A stretch of 64,000 nucleotides of DNA from Blastococcus saxobsidens (GTDB lineage: Bacteria; Actinomycetota; Actinomycetes; Mycobacteriales; Geodermatophilaceae), in the NCBI RefSeq assembly GCF_002938435.1, contig NZ_POQT01000016.1, positions 23,798-87,797 on the forward strand, in the 5' to 3' direction. The notes beneath the pieces are model-generated. The model searched no databases. It saw nothing but the letters and a program-made list of their open reading frames with translations, and was not told the DNA's origin. This document shows, piece after piece, positions 1 to 13,316 of this stretch. Every line of letters starts with the position of its first letter. Positions within the stretch are counted from its first letter, which is position 1. The position numbers were made by a program, and so were the translations under genes.

Positions 1-1497
1 GCCGATGGTGAGCAGCCACCGATCCGAGCCGACGGCGACCACGTCGTAGAAGTCGCCGCCCACGTCGGCTCCGGTGCTCGCGGGCAGGTACTCCGCAGCG
101 AAGTCGACGCCCGGGACGCGCGGCAGCGCGCGGGGCAGCAGGGCCGCCTGCAGCATCTGCGAGACCTGCACGTGCTCCTCGACACTCCGGGCGTTCTGGA
201 CCGCGAGGGCGGCGCGACGGGCGATGTCCTCGATCAGGAGGAGGTCCTCGGGCGTGTGCGCGCGGCCCGCGGGTCGGCCGACGAGCAGCACCCCGACCGA
301 GGTCCCGCGGGCCTGCAGCCCGATCGCGACACCGTCGGTCGGGTCGGAGAACCACGAGGGGGCAGCGGCCCGGTGAGCGGCCGCGAGCAGTGCGCTCAGC
401 TCGGGTGGAGGACCGGGTACGCCGTCGGGGTCGAGCACCGTGGTCAGCTCGGGCAGGCGGTCCTCGTCGGCGTGGGTCAGCCCGGCCAGGCGCAGCCGAC
501 GTACCGGACCCGGGAGGAGGACCGCGCACCACTCGCCGAGACGGGGCACCACGAGCTGGGGCACGAGCGCGGCCGTGAGGTCGAGATCCAGGGACTGGCC
601 GAGCAGCTCGCTCGCCTCGGCCAGGTAGCTCATCCACGCCCGTCGGCGCTGGTCCACTTCGCGCAGCCAGTGCGCTTCGGCCGTGAGGGCGATCCGGTCG
701 GCGATCAGTTCGGTCAGCTCACGGGCGTGCGGGCTGTCCTCGGCCTCGCGGAGGACGAGCCGGATGCTGCCGCGCAGTCCGGTCGTGGTCGGCAGCGGCA
801 CGGTGAGCACGTGCCCGGGACCGGTGTCGTCGGACGCGCCGGCGCGCGCGAGGTCGCGGACCCCCGAACCGTCGCCGGGGTCGACCTCGACGACGATCGC
901 GGTGGCGTCGACCAGGTCGAACAGCCGGGTGGTCAGCTCCTGGACCAGCTCGACCGGTGACAGCCGGCGCGCCAGGGACGCCGGCACGTGCACCAGCCAG
1001 CGGGTCTGCTCGGCCGTGGACCAGGCGCGCTCGGGGGCGGGTGCGGACGCCGCCGGCTGCTCCTCACCGGCCACCGGGCGACGGGCCATGGTGAACCAGA
1101 CGGTGTGCCGGCCGTCGGCGGTGTGCCGGGTGCCCCACGTCGTGGACAGCCGGGCCACCAGGGCCAGCCCGCGACCGTGGGTGGCCGCCCGCCCGTAGCG
1201 CTGTCGCGGCTCGGCCAGGTGCAGCTCCAGCGCGCCCGGTCCCTGGTCGGTGACGGACACCGTCACCTCGTCCGCGCCGGCTGCGACGGCGAGGTCGAAC
1301 GTGGTGCCGGCGTGGATCACGGCGTTCTCCGACAGCTCGCTGGCCAGCAGCACGACGTCGTCGACGAATTCCGACCCGCCTCCGGCAGCGCCGGCGTCCG
1401 CCACTTCGGCCAGGGCGTCGTGGATCATCATGCGCACACGTCTGATCGATCGGATGTCGGGCGGGAACCGCATCCGCCGCTCGAGCTGAACGGGCAC
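1..1497 (-). CDS. SpoIIE-family serine phosphatase with HATPase and GAF domains (C-terminus cut by window edge)
   Basis: Reads leftwards off the window; 499 codons are present. The N-terminal part (about residues 1-145) is a HATPase_c_2 anti-sigma-type kinase fold, with an N-box-like ASELSENAVIHAG, then VTDQGPG and GRGLALVARL. Two GAF-like segments follow (about 180-440). The last visible residues, AEYLPASTGADVGGDFYDVV, are the start of a SpoIIE/PP2C phosphatase domain carrying its metal-binding Asp. Such proteins adjust anti-sigma/anti-anti-sigma phosphorylation in response to a ligand or stress. GTG at 1497 is chosen because the ATPase fold starts at once; ATG at 1473 is the alternative. 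Divergent from the large histidine kinase. Domain calls are firm; the signal and partner are unknown. Confidence 0.85.
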   Translation of the reverse strand, partial: MPVQLERRMRFPPDIRSIRRVRMMIHDALAEVADAGAAGGGSEFVDDVVLLASELSENAVIHAGTTFDLAVAAGADEVTVSVTDQGPGALELHLAEPRQRYGRAATHGRGLALVARLSTTWGTRHTADGRHTVWFTMARRPVAGEEQPAASAPAPERAWSTAEQTRWLVHVPASLARRLSPVELVQELTTRLFDLVDATAIVVEVDPGDGSGVRDLARAGASDDTGPGHVLTVPLPTTTGLRGSIRLVLREAEDSPHARELTELIADRIALTAEAHWLREVDQRRRAWMSYLAEASELLGQSLDLDLTAALVPQLVVPRLGEWCAVLLPGPVRRLRLAGLTHADEDRLPELTTVLDPDGVPGPPPELSALLAAAHRAAAPSWFSDPTDGVAIGLQARGTSVGVLLVGRPAGRAHTPEDLLLIEDIARRAALAVQNARSVEEHVQVSQMLQAALLPRALPRVPGVDFAAEYLPASTGADVGGDFYDVVAVGSDRWLLTIG

Positions 1498-1583
1498 GCG
1501 TGCAGCATGCCTCAGTGGTCACGGGGAACCGGACCAGACCTGCCGACGCCGGCCGGACTGGACGAAGCAAGGGGGAGGCGGCC

Positions 1584-6037
<4,454 letters not shown>

Positions 6038-6041
<4 letters not shown>

Positions 6042-6589
6042 CCGCGCCGGTCCGGGTCCTGGCGGTCGACGACCGCCGGGAGAACCTGCTGGCTCTGCAG
6101 GCGATCCTCGAGGGACTGCCCATCGAGGTCGTGGCCGTGACGAGCGGCGAGGAAGCGCTCAAGCGACTGCTGGTCCACGACTACGCGGTCATCCTCCTCG
6201 ACGCCCGCATGCCCGGGATGGACGGTTTCGAGACCGCCCGGCACGTCAAGCAGCGGGAGCGGACCCGCCACATCCCGATCCTGTTCCTCACCGCGGCGGA
6301 CTACGACCCCCACCTGGCCTTCCGCAGCTACCAGGCGGGTGCGGTGGACTACATCACCAAGCCCTTCGATCCGTGGGTGTTGCGCTCGAAGGTCGCGGTG
6401 TTCGTCGACCTCCACCTGCTGCACCGCGAACTCGCCGAGCGCGCCGCGGAGCGTGACGCGCTCCGGAAGACCGTGGACCAGGCGATGCAGATCCTCGACG
6501 GCGCCGAGCCTGCGGACGCCGCCACCTCTGCACTCGTGGACCGCCTGCACGGTGTTCTCGGCTCGGTGCGCCGCGACCCGCCCTGGTAG
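6038..6589 (+). CDS. Response regulator (receiver plus helical tail)
   Basis: 183 aa. GTG 6038 overlaps the kinase stop (GTGA), so the two genes are translationally coupled. The receiver domain (about 4-125) has the acidic pair in VLAVDDRRENL, the phospho-acceptor in ILLDARMPGMDGFE and the Lys in YITKPFDP. A helical tail of about 55 residues without a recognisable DNA-binding domain follows. It is probably the phosphorelay partner of the adjacent hybrid kinase, acting by protein contact rather than on DNA. Receiver identity is seen in sequence; the partnership is inferred from coupling. Confidence 0.9.
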
Positions 6590-6727
6590 CCGTTGCCCGA
6601 GGAGGTCCTCCGGCTCGGCCGAGCTCGCGCCGCCACCGCTCGGCGCCCGTCCCGCGTGCCGGGATGAGCGCCGCGGCGACTCACTCCACCAGAGGAGAAG
6701 GTCACGCCGATCCACAGGTGATCCCGC

Positions 6728-6733
6728 TAGGCT
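6728..6733 (+). promoter_or_regulatory. Candidate -10 box of the ScbR-like gene
   Basis: TAGGCT lies 37 bp before the ATG at 6771, leaving a short leader that contains the ribosome site GGTGGAGG. No good -35 is seen. In ScbR-type systems the receptor binds its own promoter, so an operator would be expected here. Confidence 0.4.
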
Positions 6734-6770
6734 CGCCCATCGCGACGGCGCCGGATGGTGGAGGCAAGTG

Positions 6771-7454
6771 ATGGTCGAGCCGGTGGAGACGGCACAGCCC
6801 GCTGCCGCGGCTGTCCGTCGGCCGCGCGGACGCGCCAGCGACAGCGCCGCCACCCGCCGGCTGATCGTCGAGGCCGCCGCCGCGCTGTTCAGCGAGCGGG
6901 GCTACGCGACCGCCTCGCTGAGCGACATCGTCTCCGGCACGGGCATGACCAAGGGCGCGGTCTACTGGCACTTCCCGTCCAAGGAGGAGATCGCCCTCGA
7001 CATCGTCCGCACCATGTACGCCAGCTGGCCGCCCATGCTCGGTGCGGTCATGGCCGCCCACGACGACGCGCTGGACGCGCTCGTGGCCGTCACCTACAAG
7101 GCCGCGGACCAGTTCACCAACGACCTCACGACGCAGGCGGCCAAGCGGCTGCTGGCCGAGCTGCCCCCCGACGCCCTGGCCAAGCTCCCGCAGCCCTACG
7201 TCGGGTGGCAGGGGGCGCTGCAGGCGCTGATCACCCAGGGGCAGCAGCGCGGCCAGATCAACGCCGCGGTCGACCCCGAGGGGACGGCCCAGGCCATCGT
7301 GGCCAGCTTCTTCGGCATGCAGCAGGTCTCCTGGGAGCTGACCGGGCGCCGGGACCTGCTCAACCGGCTGGAGAACTTCTGGAAGCTGGTGCTCCCTCAG
7401 CTGCGCCCGGCCGCCCGCACCGCGCTGGGCACGGACGAGGAGACGTCGGCGTAG
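6771..7454 (+). CDS. TetR-family regulator, gamma-butyrolactone receptor type (ScbR/ArpA-like)
   Basis: 227 aa, the usual size of this family. The N-terminal TetR helix-turn-helix (about 25-75) reads SDIVSGTGMTKGAVYWHF, and the variable C-terminal half would hold a ligand pocket. GGTGGAGG precedes ATG 6771. The gene converges on the AfsA-like gene and their 3' ends overlap by 58 bp. ScbR/ArpA proteins repress target and synthase genes until a gamma-butyrolactone autoinducer binds. The N-terminus fits the ScbR family, but TetR proteins are hard to subdivide by eye; the neighbouring AfsA homologue is the main support. Confidence 0.8.
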   Translation: MVEPVETAQPAAAAVRRPRGRASDSAATRRLIVEAAAALFSERGYATASLSDIVSGTGMTKGAVYWHFPSKEEIALDIVRTMYASWPPMLGAVMAAHDDALDALVAVTYKAADQFTNDLTTQAAKRLLAELPPDALAKLPQPYVGWQGALQALITQGQQRGQINAAVDPEGTAQAIVASFFGMQQVSWELTGRRDLLNRLENFWKLVLPQLRPAARTALGTDEETSA

Positions 7455-8344
7455 GACCGCACGGTTCCGCGGGCCACCGCGCCGGCCGGCTGGGCCAGCA
7501 CGACCTCGATACCGCCGTCCGCCACGCGCCGGGTCGCCACCGTGGTGTCGTGCCCGAGTTCGGCGAACCGGTCGAAGCGGAGGTCGAAGCCCCACGGGAA
7601 GGCCTCCTCGCCGAGCAGCGGGCGAGCGGCCCGCAGCGCACCGTCGATGAGCAGCATGCCGGGCAGGTGGTCGACCGCGTGGTCGAAGAACGTGGGATGC
7701 CGGGAGTCGACGGGAAGCAGTGCGGCGGGGTCGGGGGGCTCGGCAGACGTCCGGGGCAGGGGGATGGCCGGGGCGGCAGCCGCCGGAGGCCGCACCCGGG
7801 CGTACACCTCCGGCGGGAGGCAGCGGTAGGCCGCGCGGGCGGTGGCGATCCGCACCGCTCCGGACCACGCCTCGATGTCCAGCGAGGCCCCGGCCACGGC
7901 GCCGGCACGGCGCCCGGCGTCGATCCGGACCACCAGGACGACGGTGCCGTCCTGGTCCGGGCCGGGGCGGGGACCGGGGTGCAGGTACTCGGCCGAGATG
8001 CTCTCGAACACGAAGTGCGAGCCGAGCGGAACGCCGAGGTGCTCGTGGCTGAGGTAGATGCCGCCCTGGCGCAGCGTCTCGACGAAGAGCAGGGGATCGG
8101 GGTCCCGGTCCGGCTCCGGCTGGAAGAGCGGGTGGCGGCGCGGCCACTGGGCGGCCAGCGCCACCAGGTCGTCGGCGAGCGGCCGGAGGTCGGTGATCAG
8201 CACCTCGGCCAGGGCCGCCTTGTGCACCAGGCGCCGGTCGACGGTGCGCCAGGTGCTCAGCAGCCCGGCCAGCGCGGCCGCGTCGTCGGCGGACACCAGG
8301 CCGCCCCGCGGGCGGCCAGCGTCCGGTGCGGGCGAGGCCGGCAC
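7397..8344 (-). CDS. AfsA/ScbA-family gamma-butyrolactone biosynthesis protein
   Basis: 315 aa with the two hotdog repeats of the A-factor biosynthesis family. The first has VHKAALAEVLITD and ETLRQGGIYLSHEHLGVPLG (about residues 40-115); the second has DHAVDHLPGMLLIDGALRAA (about 220-240). AfsA condenses a beta-ketoacyl chain with dihydroxyacetone phosphate, the first step to A-factor-like autoinducers. GTG 8344 has GGAGG six bases upstream. The 3' end overlaps the convergent ScbR-like receptor gene. AfsA relatives also occur in other biosynthetic pathways, so the exact product is not proven. Confidence 0.85.
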   Translation of the reverse strand: MPASPAPDAGRPRGGLVSADDAAALAGLLSTWRTVDRRLVHKAALAEVLITDLRPLADDLVALAAQWPRRHPLFQPEPDRDPDPLLFVETLRQGGIYLSHEHLGVPLGSHFVFESISAEYLHPGPRPGPDQDGTVVLVVRIDAGRRAGAVAGASLDIEAWSGAVRIATARAAYRCLPPEVYARVRPPAAAAPAIPLPRTSAEPPDPAALLPVDSRHPTFFDHAVDHLPGMLLIDGALRAARPLLGEEAFPWGFDLRFDRFAELGHDTTVATRRVADGGIEVVLAQPAGAVARGTVRSYADVSSSVPSAVRAAGRS

Positions 8345-8412
8345 GGGTCACCTCCACGTCGAAGCCGCCGCACCGCCGGGGCGACGGGAGGCGTCGCGAC
8401 CGATGGTGCCGG

Positions 8413-8688
8413 TCAGTCCTTCGCGGAGGCGGTGACCACGCCGTGCCGGCGTGCCGTCCGTGCCGCCGTGGGCGCTGCCGCGTACCCGTTGCGCAGCCGG
8501 GAGCGGGCGGCGAGCGCACCGGCGCGGTCCATGGTGATCGAGCGCAGCACGTCGTCGAAGGGCGTCTCCACCACGTAGTGGGTGCCGTCGACGAGGTGCA
8601 GCACGGTGTCGCCGTGGTGCTCGATGCGCTCGATGTGGTCGGGATCGACGGAGAAGTGCTCACCGTTGCGGCAGGTCACAGCGATCAC
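8413..8688 (-). CDS. FlbD-like small protein
   Basis: 91 aa. The first 60 residues match the FlbD family (VTCRNGEHFSV, then ERIEHHGDTVLHLVDGTHYV), a small fold often encoded among flagellar genes. A basic, Ala-rich tail follows. GTG 8688 is preceded by an excellent AAGGAGGG. No flagellar gene is visible in this window, so a motility role is doubtful. Members of this family outside flagellar operons have no known function. Confidence 0.75.
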   Translation of the reverse strand: MIAVTCRNGEHFSVDPDHIERIEHHGDTVLHLVDGTHYVVETPFDDVLRSITMDRAGALAARSRLRNGYAAAPTAARTARRHGVVTASAKD

Positions 8689-8825
8689 GGGAGCCCTCCT
8701 TTCTCCCTCGGCGGGGCAGTGGGCCGGCGATGGTGCCGGTCCGGCTCCTCGGTCATCGGCGCGCGGCCGTGCGAGCTGTAGCACCGCGCGCCCTTTCGGG
8801 TGACGCGGCCGCCCGGCTCCCCGCG

Positions 8826-10130
8826 TCAGAACCCGAAGAGGAGCCCGAGCCCGCCCACGGTGAACAGCACCATGACGACGACCAGGGGGAGCTGGTCGGA
8901 CGCGCGGGCGTGCCGTTCGGAGCGCAGCGCCCGCTCGTGCGCGAGCGTCACGCCGGCCACGTGGCCGGCCACCACCCCGCCGACCTGCACGTAGGCGATG
9001 GTGTCCGGGTCGACCGCCCTCAGGTCGACGACGTCGTCGTACGTGCCGAACAGGTCGACGCCGGCAACACCGAAGGGGTTGCTGGCGAGGATCCACGTCG
9101 TCTGGCCGTCGAGCACCAGCAGGCTGAAGTAGTGGGCGATCGTGTAGCCCAGCGCGATCGGGACGACCGTGGCGGCGTAGCGGCGCGGCTGCACCCGGAG
9201 CGGCTGACCCGCCAGACGGCCGGAGAGCCACGTGCCCAGCAGGTACAGCACGGCCACCAGGGCCACCATCGCGACCAGGCCGAGAGTGCCCGACAGGGCG
9301 TCGTTCGCCGCGCCGGGACCGGTCTGCCACCAGGCGGTGCGCGACAGCCCGTCGAACGCCGTGGAACCCAGCAGCACGACGACGACGGCCGCCAGCCCCG
9401 GCGTCTCCGGCGTCGCGGTGGCGGTCGCCAGCGGGTTGCGGAGCACCAGCCGGCCGTCGGCACGCCGCGCCCAGAGGGAGAGGCGGGCGATGAGCGTGGA
9501 GTAGACCTCGAAGCCGTCGCCGCGGGCGAACCAGCCCTCCCCGAACCACAGCGCGAGGCCGGTGTGCACGACCGCCCAGCCGATCAGGAACGCGGCGACG
9601 GTGCCCGGTTCGGCCCGGTCGGGGTAGACGAGCTCGAACCAGAGGAAGACCAGCAGCGACGCGGCCGCGGGCCACAGCCCCAGCGCCGGCAGCCGGGCCG
9701 CACCCGGGGCCGCGGGAGCCGCTGCCCGCAGAAGGCGGTGCAGCAGCCGCAGCGGGTTCGCCACCCGCCAGACCGGACCGAGCAGGAGGCCGGCCGGCAC
9801 CAGGCCGACCCAGAACGTCACGTACAGCGCCCAGGGGGCGAGGTTCCGCGAGGTCTCCCCGGGCCCGGCGAGCGCCGCCGCGGTCACCAGGACGAGCAGC
9901 GCCAGGGCCACCGCCTGCAGTGCCCGGCGGAGGACGGGGCTGTCCACCGTCGCCTGCACCGCGGCCGGCAGCGGTCTGCCCGAGCCCGGCCCGCCGAGCT
10001 TCGGTGTGCGCCAGAACAGCAGGAGCGCCGCGAAGCTGATCAGGATCGCCGCGCCGGCGCCGTAGAGCGCCAGGCCGAGCGGGATCGGCAGGTCGGTCCG
10101 TGACCCGACCCCGTGGGCGAGCAGGTTCAC
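8826..10130 (-). CDS. Polytopic membrane protein of unknown function
   Basis: 434 aa with about ten hydrophobic segments spread over its length. It starts MNLLAHGVGSRTDLPIP and has loops rich in Arg, Trp and Gly. Proteins with this start are, as I recall, annotated in some actinobacterial genomes as 'fenitrothion hydrolase', a weak name transfer that I do not adopt. It is last in a same-strand set with a cupredoxin-like lipoprotein and another large membrane protein, which suggests one membrane complex, possibly metal or redox related (inference). Start GTG 10130 lacks a clear ribosome site. Confidence 0.7.
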   Translation of the reverse strand: MNLLAHGVGSRTDLPIPLGLALYGAGAAILISFAALLLFWRTPKLGGPGSGRPLPAAVQATVDSPVLRRALQAVALALLVLVTAAALAGPGETSRNLAPWALYVTFWVGLVPAGLLLGPVWRVANPLRLLHRLLRAAAPAAPGAARLPALGLWPAAASLLVFLWFELVYPDRAEPGTVAAFLIGWAVVHTGLALWFGEGWFARGDGFEVYSTLIARLSLWARRADGRLVLRNPLATATATPETPGLAAVVVVLLGSTAFDGLSRTAWWQTGPGAANDALSGTLGLVAMVALVAVLYLLGTWLSGRLAGQPLRVQPRRYAATVVPIALGYTIAHYFSLLVLDGQTTWILASNPFGVAGVDLFGTYDDVVDLRAVDPDTIAYVQVGGVVAGHVAGVTLAHERALRSERHARASDQLPLVVVMVLFTVGGLGLLFGF

Positions 10131-10179
10131 GGGGCGGTGCCGCGGGGTGCTCCGCCGTCGCGGAACGCCGCGAGCCCGA

Positions 10180-10611
10180 TCACGAGACCTGCAGCGTCAG
10201 CAGCACCGTCCCGGCGTCGTGCAGCTCCAGCTCGAACACCCCGGGGACGGTGGCGTCGAACCGGACCTCCGCCGGTTGCCCGGGGGGCAGGTCGGCGGTG
10301 AGGTCGTAGCCGTGCAGGTGCAGCTCGTCGGGGGCGTCGCTGGTGACGACCAGGGTGACCGGCTCGCCGAGCGGGACGGGCACCCGGCCGGTGTCCCCGG
10401 TGACCTGGCCAGCGGCGACCTGCACCTCGATCCGCTGCCCGGCCTCCTCCGCCGGCGCCGCGGGGCTCGCGGTCGCCGCGTCCTCGGCGGGCTGCGAGCG
10501 ATCGGCCGGCGTCGAGGCCGCGGTGCTCTCCGCCGCGGGGGCGTCGGTGCCCGCGCAGCCGGCCAGGGCGAGGGGGACCAGGGCGGCCACGAGCAGCCGT
10601 CGGGCGGTCAC
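10180..10611 (-). CDS. Cupredoxin-like lipoprotein
   Basis: 143 aa. A lipoprotein signal peptide ends in the lipobox LALAGC, so Cys at about residue 19 would be lipidated and the protein held on the outer membrane face. An Ala/Thr/Ser/Pro linker leads to a beta-rich domain with LHLHGYDLTADLPPGQ and PGVFELELHDAG, as in cupredoxin-like domains. His residues are present, but a full type-1 copper set (with Cys) is not seen. GTG 10611 overlaps the upstream stop (GTGA), so it is coupled to the preceding membrane protein. Confidence 0.75.
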   Translation of the reverse strand: MTARRLLVAALVPLALAGCAGTDAPAAESTAASTPADRSQPAEDAATASPAAPAEEAGQRIEVQVAAGQVTGDTGRVPVPLGEPVTLVVTSDAPDELHLHGYDLTADLPPGQPAEVRFDATVPGVFELELHDAGTVLLTLQVS

Positions 10612-12440
10612 CGGCCCACCGCGCTGCTGGTGGCCCCCTCGCGCCTGTCCGCTGCCCCGTCGGCGAACGGGTCCGCTGCGCCCGCCCGGCGGGCGTACCG
10701 GCCGACCCCCCACGAGATGGCGGCGATCAGGGCCAGCGTGCAGGCCAGGACCACGAGGTTGGAGATCGTCCACAGGCTGCCCTCGGCGTCCTTGAGCTCG
10801 CGCTGGAGGATGTCGACCTCCGGGATGGCCGAGCGGGTCATCCCGTCCTCGGCCGGGACCTCGTCCTCGCCGATCGCCTCGTCCTGCGGCAGGTAGATCG
10901 GCACCGCGGTGAGCACGCGGCCGTCGTGGACCCGCAGCAGCGTCTTCCACGTGCCGTGCAGCGGCACCGGCTCGGTGGTCCGGTAGGCGCCCTCGCCGGT
11001 CTGCTCCAGCTGGGTGACGACCAGGCCGTCGCCCTGCCACGAGGTGATCTGGACCCACGCCGGGTCGTCGGCGAAGTCGGCGGGGTCGAGCTGGACGGTG
11101 ACGTTCGCGGTGCGCGGGTCGGCCTGCACGTCCTCGATGCCGAAGGTGGCCTCGAGGTCGTCGGGCACGGTCGCCGTCAGCCCGTTCGCGGCAGCGGCGG
11201 CCAGGACGACCAGCGAGCCGACGACGACGGTCCGCGCGATCGCGGGACGGGGCAGCCGACGGCGCAGCCCGGAGGCGAGCAGCGCGCCCAGCAGACCGCC
11301 GGCGACGCCGCCGGCGATGGCCATGAGCGTGCCCTCGACCAGGATGTCGCTGTTCCAGGACAGCGTCTGGGTGAACTGGGTCCAGCCCCACTCGGCGGCG
11401 TGCCCGACCGTGCCGATCAGCACCCCGGCGACCGCACCGAAGACCAGCGGACGGCGGGTGAGCGGCACCGCGAAGGCCAGCAGCTCGATGATGATCGCCG
11501 AGCCCAGGTAGAGCGGGAACGACGGCGTGATCTCGCCGAAGGCCGGGCCGACGATCAGCGCGATGCCCCCGCGGATGACGAGGAAGAAGGCGACCGCGGC
11601 GAGCGCGCCGCCGCGGCCCATGAACAGGCGGGCGGACACGAGCGCGATGCCGGCGGCGGCGGCGATCATCAGCGGCTCGAGCACCAGGCGGAACTGCGGG
11701 ACGTCGAAGTCGTACTCGCCCTGGAACACCGACATGCCCAGCAGCAGGCCGCCCATCGCCGAGGCCTGGCGGAGAAAGCGGGCGGTGCGGCCGACCTTCC
11801 GGTCGCCGTCGTCGGTGGAGAGGCCGCCGTGGCCCTCCTGCTCCAGGAGCAGCAGGCCGACGATGGACAGGCCGGCGCCGCCGATGAGCATCAGGTGGGT
11901 GGGGCCCCAGAGGGTGACGTCCTGGCCGAACATCCGGTGCCAGACGTCGTCGAGCGGGAAGCCGAGCAGGGCGTAGAAGCCGGCGGCGGTCAGGATGATG
12001 CCGCCCACCGGGACGTCCCAGCCGCGCAGGAACCGGACCGCCGACGGGCCCGGCTTCTCGTCCAGGGGCATCGAGCAGGCGAGCACGCCGCCGGCGAAGA
12101 CGCCGAAGAGGCCGAAGAGGATGAGGAAGTGCGCGGGGTTGGCCAGCGGCCCCTCGTCGCGGCCGACGCCGATGTGCAGCGCGATGTCCCAGAGCATGCC
12201 GAGCAGCGCGGTCAGCAGCGAGACCGTCGTCAGGACGGTCGGCAGCGCCACCCAGGCCGGGACGCCGGTGGCCGACCCGAGCCGGTCGCCGATCCGCGTC
12301 AGGACCGTCGAGCGCCGGCTGCGGTGCAGGTACACGAGGGCGAGCAGGGCCACGGTGAGCCCGAGGCCGATCGCGGTGGCGAGGAGGACCTCGCCGATGG
12401 CGGCGCCCCCAGCGGGGCGGGTGTCTGCGGCCAGTGGCAT
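10608..12440 (-). CDS. Large polytopic membrane protein with C-terminal extracytoplasmic domain
   Basis: 610 aa. About ten or more membrane segments fill residues 1-430 (e.g. ILFGLFGVFAGGVLACSMP). They are followed by a beta-rich extracytoplasmic domain of about 120 residues (NVTVQLDPADF, LHGTWKTLLRVHDGR) and a final membrane helix. ATG 12440 follows GAGGGAGTG. It heads the set with the cupredoxin-like lipoprotein and is divergent from a MerR regulator that may control it. The family is unknown to me; the metal or redox link comes only from its neighbours. Confidence 0.7.
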   Translation of the reverse strand: MPLAADTRPAGGAAIGEVLLATAIGLGLTVALLALVYLHRSRRSTVLTRIGDRLGSATGVPAWVALPTVLTTVSLLTALLGMLWDIALHIGVGRDEGPLANPAHFLILFGLFGVFAGGVLACSMPLDEKPGPSAVRFLRGWDVPVGGIILTAAGFYALLGFPLDDVWHRMFGQDVTLWGPTHLMLIGGAGLSIVGLLLLEQEGHGGLSTDDGDRKVGRTARFLRQASAMGGLLLGMSVFQGEYDFDVPQFRLVLEPLMIAAAAGIALVSARLFMGRGGALAAVAFFLVIRGGIALIVGPAFGEITPSFPLYLGSAIIIELLAFAVPLTRRPLVFGAVAGVLIGTVGHAAEWGWTQFTQTLSWNSDILVEGTLMAIAGGVAGGLLGALLASGLRRRLPRPAIARTVVVGSLVVLAAAAANGLTATVPDDLEATFGIEDVQADPRTANVTVQLDPADFADDPAWVQITSWQGDGLVVTQLEQTGEGAYRTTEPVPLHGTWKTLLRVHDGRVLTAVPIYLPQDEAIGEDEVPAEDGMTRSAIPEVDILQRELKDAEGSLWTISNLVVLACTLALIAAISWGVGRYARRAGAADPFADGAADRREGATSSAVGR

Positions 12441-12548
12441 GGCACTCCCTCGGGGCATGGGGCTATGGAACACCCAGCACGGTGACATCGACAACTGATA
12501 CATAGAACGAGCGGCTTACCGTGTGGTGACGACGGGAAGGAGGAGTGG

Positions 12549-13316
12549 GTGAGCGCACCGGAGATGGACCCCCCAGGCGCGACGGCCGATCGGCAGCTGA
12601 CCGTCGACGAGCTCGCGGCCCGGGTCGGCGTCACCGTCCGCAACGTGCGCGCCTACTCGGCGCGGGGCCTGCTCCCGCCGCCGCGCATGGTCGGCCGCAC
12701 CGGCTACTACGGCCGGCAGCACGTCGCCCGGCTGCTGCTCGTCCGGGAGATGCTGGCCGAGGGCTACTCGCTGGCGATGATCGAGCGGACGCTGGCCAGC
12801 GCTCCGCCCACGGCCAGCTCGGCCACCCTGGCGCTGCACCGTGCGCTGCTGGCGCCGTGGCTGCCGCCCGAGCCGGAGATCACCACCGGGGCGGAGCTGG
12901 CCGCGCGGGCCGGGGTGCCCGAGCAGCCGGAGGTGGTCGACCAGCTGGTCGAGCTCGGCCTGGTGGAGCGGCTCGACGACGGCCGGCTGCGGGTGATCGA
13001 CCCGGCCCTGCTCATGGCCGGGCTGCAGGTGGTCGGGCTCGGGGTGCCCCCCGCCGCGCTGATCACCGCGCAGGCGGAGGTCAACGAGCACGTGCGGGCC
13101 ATCGCCCGCACCTACGTGCAGATGTTCGTCGACACCGGCTGGCGGGACTTCGTCGAGGCAGGAGCACCGCGCGAGCGGCTCGACGAGATCCTGGCCACGG
13201 TCACCCGGCTGCAGCCGGTGGCTGCCCAGGCGATGCTCGCGGCGTTCCGCACCGAGATGGCGGGCGAGGTGGAGGCGGCGGTGGAGACCGCGCTCAGTCA
13301 GCTCGAGGAGGAGTAG
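12549..13316 (+). CDS. MerR-family transcriptional regulator
   Basis: 255 aa. The N-terminal winged helix has TVDELAARVGVTVRNVRAY and a wing reading GRTGYYGRQH (about 15-85). The long C-terminal half carries no obvious cysteine metal site. GTG 12549 is preceded by GAAGGAGGAG. It is divergent from the membrane-protein cluster across a 108-bp gap, the usual place for a MerR operator between divergent promoters. MerR proteins twist a promoter with an over-long spacer to activate it; the effector here cannot be read from sequence. Confidence 0.88.
   Translation: MSAPEMDPPGATADRQLTVDELAARVGVTVRNVRAYSARGLLPPPRMVGRTGYYGRQHVARLLLVREMLAEGYSLAMIERTLASAPPTASSATLALHRALLAPWLPPEPEITTGAELAARAGVPEQPEVVDQLVELGLVERLDDGRLRVIDPALLMAGLQVVGLGVPPAALITAQAEVNEHVRAIARTYVQMFVDTGWRDFVEAGAPRERLDEILATVTRLQPVAAQAMLAAFRTEMAGEVEAAVETALSQLEEE

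Noticed and set aside
172..960. Long plus-strand frame at the left edge
   Set aside because: The minus strand encodes a clear ATPase-GAF-SpoIIE protein here; the plus frame has no domain.
8689..9675. Extension of the FlbD-like frame upstream to 9675
   Set aside because: The extension is Arg/Pro-rich shadow of the polytopic membrane protein; GTG 8688 with AAGGAGGG is a much better start.
8826..10130. 'Fenitrothion hydrolase' as a product name
   Set aside because: It would be a transferred database label; no hydrolase motif is visible in this membrane protein.
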